This document shows, one piece after another, positions 1 through 6,108 of a DNA stretch of 8,156 nucleotides. Both the position numbers and the translations under genes were made by a program. The stretch lies in contig DBTO01000112.1 of the NCBI GenBank assembly GCA_002307095.1, positions 1-8,156 of the forward strand, read 5' to 3'. Position 1 is the first letter of the stretch; every line of letters starts with the position of its first letter. Origin of the DNA: Sulfurospirillum sp. UBA1314. Lineage in GTDB: Bacteria > Campylobacterota > Campylobacteria > Campylobacterales > Sulfurospirillaceae. Under the pieces are notes generated by a model, which was given only the letters and a program-made list of their open reading frames with translations, had not been told where the DNA came from and did not search any database.

Positions 1-556
1 CTTTTCCACCACGAGCCATCACACGGGTTCTAAAGACGTTTGAAACCGATTCTGCATCACCTACAAGGAGTGCTTTTGTGGAGCACATCGCTGCGCACAC
101 GGGTACTTTGCCCTCAGCGATTCTATTTTGACCATAGAGATGTCGCTCTTTTTCGGAGTTGGTTTCCAATGGACCACCGGCACACATGGTACATTTATCC
201 ATCGCACCTTTGGCACCAAAGGCGCCATCTCTTGGGAATTGTGGTGCTCCGAATGGGCATGCGTAAAGACAATAACCACATCCGATACATTTATTTTTAT
301 CATGTAAGACGATACCATCTTCTCTGATATAGAAGCAATCTACGGGGCATACTTGTTGGCAAGGAGCGTCGGTACAGTGCATACATGCGATGGATGTACT
401 CATCTCTTTACCAGGTATTCCTTCATTGATCGTTACGACTTTTCGTCTACTGATACCGACTGGAAGCTCATGCGCTTCAGCACAAGCAACACTACAGCCA
501 TCACATTCGATACATCTGCTCTCATCGCAGTAAAATTTCATTCTTGCGTATTCCAT
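1..556 (-). CDS. fdhB: Formate dehydrogenase iron-sulfur (beta) subunit FdhB, 3' end cut by window edge
   Basis: This is the electron-transfer subunit of periplasmic formate dehydrogenase. It passes electrons from FdhA to the membrane cytochrome b subunit. I translated it directly: 185 codons are present and the frame stays open to the left edge. Four ferredoxin-type cysteine groups are visible: C15/C18/C21/C25, C58/C61/C66/C70 (CMHCTDAPCQQVCP), C90/C93/C96/C100 (CIGCGYCLYACP), and C122/C125 with C154/C158. This is the pattern of four [4Fe-4S] clusters seen in FdnH/HybA-type subunits. There is no signal peptide, which fits export together with FdhA by the Tat system. The ATG at 556 follows a GGGGGAGAGA ribosome-binding site. 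A second ATG at codon 6 lacks such spacing. The start lies 9 bases after the fdhA stop, so the two are cotranscribed. Family members are usually about 200 residues, so only a short C-terminal piece is missing. The family is certain; the exact partner complex is inferred from fdhA next door. Confidence 0.95.
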   Translation of the reverse strand, partial: MEYARMKFYCDESRCIECDGCSVACAEAHELPVGISRRKVVTINEGIPGKEMSTSIACMHCTDAPCQQVCPVDCFYIREDGIVLHDKNKCIGCGYCLYACPFGAPQFPRDGAFGAKGAMDKCTMCAGGPLETNSEKERHLYGQNRIAEGKVPVCAAMCSTKALLVGDAESVSNVFRTRVMARGGK

Positions 557-565
557 TCTCTCCCC

Positions 566-3364
566 CTACGCTTTTTCGATGCGACATAGACCCGTTTTTG
601 TCTCGGGAATTTGCGTCATAATATCATAGCCATAACCAACCACCGTGTTAGCCGACTCACCTGTTGCGTAAGGTTTCGTTCCGATTGGATAGTTTGCACT
701 CAAATCTTTACCTTGGAATTGACCCATATAGTGGAATGGCATAAAGATCGTTTTTTCATCCACCGTGCGTGAGAATTTCGCTTTGACACGAATACGCGTT
801 CCCTCAACACCGTACACCCACACCATTTCACCATCACGCACACCAAGATTGAGTGCTGTATTGGGGTGAATGTCCACGAACATTTCAGGATTGAGTTTTG
901 AGAGGTATTTGGACGCTCTCGTCTCGGCACCTGCTCCACTGTGCGTCACCAAACGTCCCGTAATCATAATCAGTGGGAACTCTTTCGTGTAATCTTGTCT
1001 GGTTTGGGCAGAGATATACTTCGTATCAACCCTAAAATGATCTTTTTTATCCGGATAGGTCGGATACGCTTTGATCATCTCAGCACTTGGCGAGTGAATA
1101 GGCTCTCTGTGCATTGGGATCTGATCTGGGAAATTCCACGCTTTGGCTCTCGCTTTTCCATTACCATACGGTGTCAAGCCTAACGCAAGCCCTTTTTTAA
1201 CGAGGATGCCACTAAGATCGGTCGCAAAGTTTTTACCTGCAACGATTGTTTTCTCTTCATCCGTGAAGGTTGCACCTGCCTTTTCAAGCAACTCAAGGGT
1301 TAAGGGTCCGTACCCTGTAGCAATAGCTGAGCCCTTAGGAGCACTGCCCTCACCTGCAAGTAAACTTACACCATCTTTTTCCACACCCCAGTTCAGACGG
1401 AATCCCATACCACCATCGCTGACAGGTTTATTGACGTTGTACAAAATCGGGCTACCGCTGTGAGTTTCGTTCCAACAAGGCCATGGAAGTCCGTAGTATT
1501 CGCCCTTCATCGGGCCCATACCCGCGATGTTGACCTCTTCAAACATATGCCAGTTTTCTTGGTGTTTTTTCAAACGCTCAGGCGTGTGTCCACCCATACC
1601 GATGGAGCGAATACCCCGTGCAATTTCACGTGTTGCATCTTCTGGCCACGTAAAGTTTCCTTTACCATCGCCTAAGGCTTTGGTATATTCATCGTAAAAA
1701 CCTAAACGTTTCGCAAACTCAAACATAATGCTTTCATCGCTTTTGCACTCATACTGAGGCTCAACGACTTTACTTCGCCATTGCACGTTTCTACCTGTCG
1801 CCGTAACAGAGCCGCTGGTCTCAAATTGCGTTGCCACAGGGAGAATAAATAAATTGTCTTTACGATCGGTCAAAATAGCCGCATCATTGATAAACGGATC
1901 GGTGATAACCAAAAGTTCGATATTATCGAGTCCTTTTTTAACCTCTTGCAATTGTGCCGTAGAGGTAATACCACAACCCATCACCACAAGGGCTTTCAGA
2001 TCGGTTCCTGCGTTGTAAATCGCGTCATTTTTCATGACACCCTCAGACCAACGCGCCAATGTAAAGCCGTTTTTGTTCATCATTTCAGGTGCTTTAAAAC
2101 GACTTTTGATGTAATCAGGCTCAACTTTCCACACACGAGAGAAATGTGCCCAAGCTCCATTTTCCAAACCGTAATAACCTGGAAGTGTCTCAGAAGAACA
2201 GCCCATATCAGAGGCACCTTGAACATTATCATGTCCTCTTAGAATATTACAGCCACCGCCTTCAACACCCATATTTCCCAAAATCATCTGTAAAATTGGT
2301 CCTACACGTGTGTTACTTGTACCAATACTGTGTTGCGTCCAACCCATCGTCCAGACCAAACAACCCGGTTTTGTGCTTGCAAAACTTTTAGTGACTTGGT
2401 AAAGCTCTTCTTCGCTCACGCCTGTCACTTTTGAAACCACATCGGGTGTCCATTTTTCAGACTCTTTGAAAACATCTTCGTAGCCATACACACGGTCTTG
2501 CAAATATTTTTTATCTTCCCAACCGTTTTTCAAAATCAAATGAATCATACCGTAGATAAACGCGATGTCCGTACCGGAGCGTAAACGCACGTACATATCC
2601 GCTTTCGCTGCCGTTTTCGTAAAGCGAGGCTCAACCACAATCAACTTTGTGTTGCTACGCTCTTTGGCTTTTAAAAAGTGTTGGAAACCTACAGGATGCG
2701 CTACGGCTGGGTTTGCACCCATAATGAGCACTGCTTTGGAGTTTTGAATATCTCCTAGTTGATTCGTCATCGCACCATAACCAAAGGTATTCGCAACACC
2801 CGTTACGGTTGAACTGTGACAAAGTCGTGCTTGGTGATCGATGTTGTTGGTACCATAAAATGCGGCAAATTTGCGAAGGTAGTACGCTTGCTCATTGCTC
2901 ATTTTAGCCGAACCTAAGAACATAGCAGCATCAGGGCCGTGTTTTTCACGAATGGCTTTAAGTTGTGTGCCAATTTTTGTGTAAGCATCTTCCCAAGAGA
3001 TACGTTTCCATTGACCACCGACTTTTTCCATCGGGTATTTGACACGGACATCGGAGCGGATCATATCGATCATGCCAGCACCTTTACAGCAGTGTCCACC
3101 GAGGCTTAGTGGGTGATCTTGTGCCACTTCTTGGCGAACCCAAACACCATTGTGTACTTCTGCTAAAACGCCACAACCAACCGAACAGACGTTACAGATG
3201 GTTTTAACCATTTTTGAACCTGGGTAAGGATTTTTTACCTCTTCCTCGGTTGCAGGACGCGTTACTTTTTCACTGGCAAATCCAGCCGTTGCTCCAAAAG
3301 CACCTGCAATGGCTGCCATTTTAAGGAAACTTCTTCGCCCTACTTTTGCATTTAATTCACTCAT
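566..3364 (-). CDS. fdhA: Formate dehydrogenase catalytic (alpha) subunit, molybdopterin enzyme, Tat-exported, cysteine type
   Basis: This subunit oxidises formate to CO2 in the periplasm at a Mo- or W-bis-molybdopterin centre and feeds electrons to FdhB. The 932-residue protein starts with a Tat signal (GRRSFLK at 9-15, then a hydrophobic stretch to about 30). Next comes the [4Fe-4S] site C57-x2-C60-x3-C64 with C92, and K94 in the position of the conserved electron-relay lysine. The metal ligand is C182 in RLCHSST, followed by H183. The codon at 2819-2821 is TGT, so this is not a selenocysteine enzyme. RGHDNVQGASDMG at 376-388 holds the probable formate-binding arginine R376. A molybdopterin dinucleotide-binding domain occupies about 798-920 (ITGRLVTHSGAGAETR and after). 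Length matches periplasmic FdhA of Campylobacter and Wolinella, as I recall them. I chose the ATG at 3364 because AAAGGAGAG precedes it by 4 bases; an in-frame GTG at 3382 would sit on the ribosome-binding site and the upstream stop. It lies 14 bases after the small Tat gene, in one operon. Confidence 0.97.
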   Translation of the reverse strand: MSELNAKVGRRSFLKMAAIAGAFGATAGFASEKVTRPATEEEVKNPYPGSKMVKTICNVCSVGCGVLAEVHNGVWVRQEVAQDHPLSLGGHCCKGAGMIDMIRSDVRVKYPMEKVGGQWKRISWEDAYTKIGTQLKAIREKHGPDAAMFLGSAKMSNEQAYYLRKFAAFYGTNNIDHQARLCHSSTVTGVANTFGYGAMTNQLGDIQNSKAVLIMGANPAVAHPVGFQHFLKAKERSNTKLIVVEPRFTKTAAKADMYVRLRSGTDIAFIYGMIHLILKNGWEDKKYLQDRVYGYEDVFKESEKWTPDVVSKVTGVSEEELYQVTKSFASTKPGCLVWTMGWTQHSIGTSNTRVGPILQMILGNMGVEGGGCNILRGHDNVQGASDMGCSSETLPGYYGLENGAWAHFSRVWKVEPDYIKSRFKAPEMMNKNGFTLARWSEGVMKNDAIYNAGTDLKALVVMGCGITSTAQLQEVKKGLDNIELLVITDPFINDAAILTDRKDNLFILPVATQFETSGSVTATGRNVQWRSKVVEPQYECKSDESIMFEFAKRLGFYDEYTKALGDGKGNFTWPEDATREIARGIRSIGMGGHTPERLKKHQENWHMFEEVNIAGMGPMKGEYYGLPWPCWNETHSGSPILYNVNKPVSDGGMGFRLNWGVEKDGVSLLAGEGSAPKGSAIATGYGPLTLELLEKAGATFTDEEKTIVAGKNFATDLSGILVKKGLALGLTPYGNGKARAKAWNFPDQIPMHREPIHSPSAEMIKAYPTYPDKKDHFRVDTKYISAQTRQDYTKEFPLIMITGRLVTHSGAGAETRASKYLSKLNPEMFVDIHPNTALNLGVRDGEMVWVYGVEGTRIRVKAKFSRTVDEKTIFMPFHYMGQFQGKDLSANYPIGTKPYATGESANTVVGYGYDIMTQIPETKTGLCRIEKA

Positions 3365-3378
3365 TGATCTCTCCTTTC

Positions 3379-3573
3379 TCACAGAGCAGACTTATAATAG
3401 TCTTCCCATTTTTGCGTTTTAGTATAGGTAATCTCTTTTTTCGGAGATTTTCCTTTAACGACGCCTCCTGAAGAAACCACTACCTTCTCACCCGATACAA
3501 GCGTAGTAGCACCAACGGTGACACCAACAGAACCCAGCACAGCCGTTTTTAAAAAACTGCGACGCATATTCAT
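3379..3573 (-). CDS. Small Tat-signal protein of formate dehydrogenase operons
   Basis: A 64-residue protein that begins MNMRRSFLK, a twin-arginine signal (4-9), followed by a hydrophobic stretch to about residue 27, a short lysine-rich linker and a conserved-looking aromatic tail (KWEDYYKSAL). Small Tat proteins of this kind precede fdhA in many proteobacteria and campylobacterota and are classed as 'formate dehydrogenase region TAT target' proteins. Their biochemical role is not established, as far as I know; assembly, export or stability of the enzyme are the natural guesses. The ATG at 3573 is preferred because AGGAAGGAG (3580-3588) lies 6 bases upstream. An ATG at 3567 would also work, with longer spacing. 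The longer frame that begins at 3612 would run through that ribosome-binding site and add no recognisable sequence. It is the first gene of the fdh operon, 14 bases before fdhA. Confidence 0.85.
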   Translation of the reverse strand: MNMRRSFLKTAVLGSVGVTVGATTLVSGEKVVVSSGGVVKGKSPKKEITYTKTQKWEDYYKSAL

Positions 3574-3599
3574 CCTAAACTCCTTCCTCATGGATAATA

Positions 3600-3630
3600 C
3601 GTTTACATGCAAAATCTTTACATGTAAACG
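3600..3630 (-). promoter_or_regulatory. Perfect 10-base inverted repeat in the fdh leader (operator or mRNA hairpin)
   Basis: The arms are CGTTTACATG (3600-3609) and CATGTAAACG (3621-3630), separated by 11 bases. The right arm is part of the full palindrome TTTACATGTAAA (3617-3628), and the left arm is part of a near copy (TTTACATGCAAA, 3602-3613). The two palindrome centres are 15 bases apart. The element lies between the likely -10 box (3648-3653) and the ribosome-binding site (3580-3588). It could therefore act as a repressor operator downstream of the start site or as a stem-loop in the leader mRNA. It is not followed by a T-run on the minus strand, so it is not an ordinary terminator. 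The regulator is unknown. Confidence 0.6.
3617..3628. repeat. Palindrome TTTACATGTAAA, copy 1 (fdh leader)
   Basis: A perfect 12-base palindrome that shares its 10-base core TTACATGTAA with three more copies in the window. This copy is intergenic and forms the right arm of the leader inverted repeat. Confidence 0.6.
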
Positions 3631-3647
3631 TAAGGTAAGGTGTTGAT

Positions 3648-3653
3648 AGTATA
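3648..3653 (-). promoter_or_regulatory. Probable -10 box of the fdh operon
   Basis: On the minus strand TATACT is preceded by a T-rich stretch (TTATTTT). This matches the campylobacterotal sigma-70 style, in which a T-rich region replaces a clear -35 box. Transcription would begin near 3640, giving a leader of about 65 bases that contains the inverted repeat and ribosome-binding site of the first gene. This is a pattern call; other AT-rich candidates exist further upstream. Confidence 0.4.
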
Positions 3654-3770
3654 AAAATAACAGGGAAGTATGAAAATGAAAGTCTATTAAGCGTGCTAAT
3701 ATGATCTTCCACGATACCTATGTTCGCTTAACCCGTAAGCAAAATACCATGAACAACACAACGTGAATCA

Positions 3771-3786
3771 GTAAACGGTTGTTTAC
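3771..3786. repeat. Inverted repeat GTAAAC-N4-GTTTAC, possible CRP/FNR-family operator
   Basis: Two perfect 6-base arms flank GGTT. The geometry (two short arms, 4-base gap) resembles binding sites of the CRP/FNR superfamily, whose campylobacterotal members include one recognising TTAAC-N4-GTTAA. The site lies about 120 bases upstream of the proposed fdh -10 box, which is far for direct activation unless a second promoter is used. It also shares the heptamer GTAAACG with the leader inverted repeat at 3624-3630. Confidence 0.3.
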
Positions 3787-3864
3787 CACAATAGAAATGT
3801 AACACAGAAATATTAATTTGAAGGTTTAAGAATAGATGTAGTTTTAATACTTAATTTTAACTTA

Positions 3865-3885
3865 AATATGCAAATTAAGCATATT
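3865..3885. repeat. Inverted repeat AATATGC-N7-GCATATT
   Basis: Perfect 7-base arms (3865-3871 and 3879-3885) are separated by AAATTAA, within the most AT-rich part of the spacer. It could be an operator or a weak hairpin in the receptor 3' untranslated region. No regulator with this recognition sequence comes to mind. Confidence 0.35.
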
Positions 3886-3896
3886 GTAAAGAGGCG

Positions 3897-3922
3897 TTCA
3901 GAGAGCTTAAATACTCTCTGAA
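3897..3922 (-). terminator. Possible transcription terminator of the TonB receptor gene
   Basis: Arms TTCAGAGAG (3897-3905) and CTCTCTGAA (3914-3922) form a perfect 9-base stem with an 8-base loop, starting 19 bases after the receptor stop on the minus strand. The sequence after the stem (CGCCTCTTTAC on the minus strand) has no proper T-run. It is therefore a good hairpin in the right place but an imperfect intrinsic terminator; it may instead protect the 3' end of the mRNA. Confidence 0.45.
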
Positions 3923-3926
3923 TGGT

Positions 3927-3938
3927 TTTACATGTAAA
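3927..3938. repeat. Palindrome TTTACATGTAAA, copy 2 (after receptor stop)
   Basis: A perfect 12-base palindrome located 3 bases beyond the receptor stop codon on the minus strand, between that stop and the candidate terminator hairpin. Confidence 0.6.
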
Positions 3939-3941
3939 GAT

Positions 3942-6020
3942 TTAGAATTTGTATTTTACGTTGCTGTAAAAGATACGACCCGCTTCAGGATAGCCGTAAT
4001 TAACGTAATAATTCTCATCAAAAAGGTTTTTCACGCCGACTTCTAATGCTAACTCTTTGGTTGGTTTATAGACTACTTTGGTTCCCCAAATCGAAGCATC
4101 GCCAGATGAATAATAGACGTTGCTGTTAGAAAGCACATAGCTTGTCAAGCGCTCTGAATCATACTCAAAAGAGAGTATCCACGCCAGTGATTTATTAAAC
4201 TCATATTTGGTTGAAGCAAAAAACTTATGTTTGGGAACATCGGTGATTTTGACGTTACTATCGCTCTCATTTTGCATATCAAGACGCGTGTAACTTCCAT
4301 CAAAGGAGAGGCTATCGGAGAGCATAAATGACGCTTCGAGTTCAAACCCTTTCTCACTCACTTCGCCGATATTTTGAAGCTGTTGCTGTTGGGTGTGGGT
4401 CGCTCCTTTGTTATACCAAATAGGCACATACGCATTTTGGATATAGTCTTCAATATCTGCATAAAAGAGTGCGGCTTTAAAGGTGATAAGCTCAAACGAT
4501 TTGGTACCACCAATTTCGTAATTGACAATGCTCTCCTCTTGTAAGTCAGGATTTGGAACATAATTGCCTAACTTATAGGAGTAACGATCTTTGATGGAGG
4601 GAATTCGACTCTTTTTGGAAATTCCGCCGTACACCGAAGCACTCTCATCGACTTTAGTTTCCAGTTTGATCATCGGATTAAACGCGTTCGCATCGCCTAA
4701 TTCAAAGTCTTTTTGTGTGGTATAACTGGTAATCGTCGTACCTCCCGCATTGCTAGCAGCCCCTTTTGTATACGTGACGCCTGTTGTTCCATAGTTGGTA
4801 TTAGGTGCTTTTTGTGCCTCTTCCCAATCATAACTTGCCCCAAAAATCAACGCTGTATTGCCAAAGAGCGCTTTTTTGTACTCAGCCCCAAACGAAGAGA
4901 TCTCATCTTGCATCGTGTAGGTTGGCGTAGAAAGCTCTTTGTGGGTATCGATTTGATGATGAAGTGCAAATTTCAAGGTATCGGCTTCAAAAAGTCTTAG
5001 TCCTGTCTCAACAGAAGCACCCTTGGTGTTCTCATCATACGGTGTGGAGGCACTGGCTAAGGTTGTATACGAACTGTTGGTATACATATCGAGTTTATTT
5101 TTGAACTGATCGTAATAGAGTCTCGTTTTAACATACCATGTGTCAAAATCGGTTTTAGAGAGGAAATAAACACTCTCTTTATCCCAATAATCCCATTTCC
5201 AAAAGTGTACCGTTCCACCGGCTTTTCCTGTAATATTATCTGCGATGACCGTTCCATCAATGATGCCTGAATAAACAGGGACATCTTTGGTTGCATGTTG
5301 CTTGATGTAATTTAATGAGTATTCATCGGTTGAGTTGGGCGTGTAACCTACTTTGAGATTTACCTTATTATCTTTCGCCGAAGAGTTATTGCGACTGCCG
5401 CCATCTTCGTATTTGATATTGCTTGGAAAATCATCGGAGAGTGGATAATTATCGCGACTCGATCCAGAGAGGGAGACAATGCCATAATAGTTTCCTTGGT
5501 TTGTTCCAGCAGTAATATAACCATCTTTTCCACTACCACTAAAAACACCTGCACCCACTTCGCCTTCAAACTCTTTGGTTGGTTTTTTGGTGACCATATT
5601 GATCGCACCAGAAAAAGTATTGGGTCCAAGAAGTACCGAAGTTAGGCCTTTGCTCACCTCAATTTGAGAAAGATCATAGGTCGTAAAACGACTAAAGTCG
5701 ACATAACCATCATACGGTACCGCAATGGGAATACCATCAATAAACAAAGGGGCATGCTTGACATCAAAACCTCTGAGCATAATCATCTGCTCGTTTCTAC
5801 CACCACCATTTTGAATGTTAACCCCTGAGAGTGTGTTTAGCGCATCCACCACGGTTGTACGCTCCAAATCTTGCATCGTTTGCGAATCTAACACCGTAGT
5901 TGTTGAAGATTGCCCAATCTCCTTAGCATCACTGACCTCAATTTTCCCAAGCTCAAATGTCTCACCCATCAACACGGATGCGGTGATCAACGAGAGTGCT
6001 GCACCAATTCTAAATTTCAT
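3942..6020 (-). CDS. TonB-dependent outer-membrane receptor (ligand unknown)
   Basis: A 692-residue outer-membrane receptor that would import a scarce ligand using TonB-ExbBD energy. It has a Sec signal peptide (1-19, ending VLMG) followed by FELGKIEV (22-29), which sits where a TonB box is expected. The plug domain spans about 38-150: VVDALNTLSGVNIQ, IMLRGFD, LFIDGIPI, SQIEVSKG and GAINMVTKKP. The rest is a 22-strand-type barrel rich in aromatic and asparagine residues. It ends with NLFDENYYVNYG and a terminal phenylalanine, as outer-membrane proteins do. Length is normal, with no frameshift. ATG at 6020 follows GGGAGAGAAA. The ABC transporter genes 88 bases upstream on the same strand suggest that one ligand crosses both membranes through these proteins. 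Ferric siderophore, cobalamin, or a molybdate/tungstate species are possible. The last is favoured only by the ModE-like site upstream and the neighbouring fdh genes. G+C is about 42 percent by sampling, lower than in the ABC genes. Confidence 0.92.
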   Translation of the reverse strand: MKFRIGAALSLITASVLMGETFELGKIEVSDAKEIGQSSTTTVLDSQTMQDLERTTVVDALNTLSGVNIQNGGGRNEQMIMLRGFDVKHAPLFIDGIPIAVPYDGYVDFSRFTTYDLSQIEVSKGLTSVLLGPNTFSGAINMVTKKPTKEFEGEVGAGVFSGSGKDGYITAGTNQGNYYGIVSLSGSSRDNYPLSDDFPSNIKYEDGGSRNNSSAKDNKVNLKVGYTPNSTDEYSLNYIKQHATKDVPVYSGIIDGTVIADNITGKAGGTVHFWKWDYWDKESVYFLSKTDFDTWYVKTRLYYDQFKNKLDMYTNSSYTTLASASTPYDENTKGASVETGLRLFEADTLKFALHHQIDTHKELSTPTYTMQDEISSFGAEYKKALFGNTALIFGASYDWEEAQKAPNTNYGTTGVTYTKGAASNAGGTTITSYTTQKDFELGDANAFNPMIKLETKVDESASVYGGISKKSRIPSIKDRYSYKLGNYVPNPDLQEESIVNYEIGGTKSFELITFKAALFYADIEDYIQNAYVPIWYNKGATHTQQQQLQNIGEVSEKGFELEASFMLSDSLSFDGSYTRLDMQNESDSNVKITDVPKHKFFASTKYEFNKSLAWILSFEYDSERLTSYVLSNSNVYYSSGDASIWGTKVVYKPTKELALEVGVKNLFDENYYVNYGYPEAGRIFYSNVKYKF

Positions 6021-6051
6021 TTTCTCTCCCTTAAGTATCTTTTTTCAAACA

Positions 6052-6073
6052 CGATATTTTATTTTATATAACG
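6052..6073 (-). promoter_or_regulatory. Candidate ModE-like operator overlapping the receptor promoter
   Basis: On the minus strand the site reads CGTTATA, 8 AT-only bases, then AATATCG. The first arm matches the ModE half-site CGNTATA as I remember it, and the second (CGATATT when reversed) differs at one base. The site overlaps the only plausible -10 box (TATAAAAT, 6061-6068) between the ATPase and receptor genes. Binding there would be expected to repress. AT-rich sequence can mimic such a site by chance, so this is a candidate only. Confidence 0.35.
6061..6068 (-). promoter_or_regulatory. Probable -10 region of the TonB receptor promoter
   Basis: TATAAAAT on the minus strand lies about 40 bases before the receptor ATG, giving a leader of roughly 30-35 bases. 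No strong -35 box is seen, which is usual for campylobacterota. No terminator is seen between the ATPase gene and this point, so read-through from the ABC operon is also possible. Confidence 0.4.
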
Positions 6074-6108
6074 ATACGCCTGCCCTTTTCCAAAATCCAA
6101 CCGACCTC

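Larger units (their letters stand above)
3574..3941. other. AT-rich intergenic region between receptor gene and fdh operon
   Basis: This 368-base stretch has no convincing gene in any frame. Its composition is very AT-rich in the middle (3841-3890 has few G or C), unlike the flanking genes. It contains, in the direction of transcription, a hairpin after the receptor stop, two internal inverted repeats (3865-3885 and 3771-3786), a probable -10 box at 3648-3653 and a perfect 10-base inverted repeat just before the first fdh gene. The spacing shows that the receptor and the fdh genes are separate transcription units. A small RNA in the middle cannot be excluded; I see no clear evidence for one. 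Confidence 0.8.

Noticed and set aside
40..589. Open frames on the plus strand opposite fdhB
   Set aside because: They are antisense shadows of a gene with intact ferredoxin cysteine motifs, and their predicted proteins are low-quality and lack any domain.
3365..3382. GTG at 3382 as the fdhA start
   Set aside because: It would place the start on the upstream stop codon and make the strong ribosome-binding site part of the coding region. ATG at 3364 is correctly spaced from that site.
3600..3630. Leader inverted repeat as an intrinsic terminator or a molybdenum-cofactor riboswitch
   Set aside because: No T-run follows the stem on the minus strand and a ribosome-binding site comes directly after it. 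The whole leader of about 65 bases is too short and simple for the multi-stem molybdenum-cofactor RNA.
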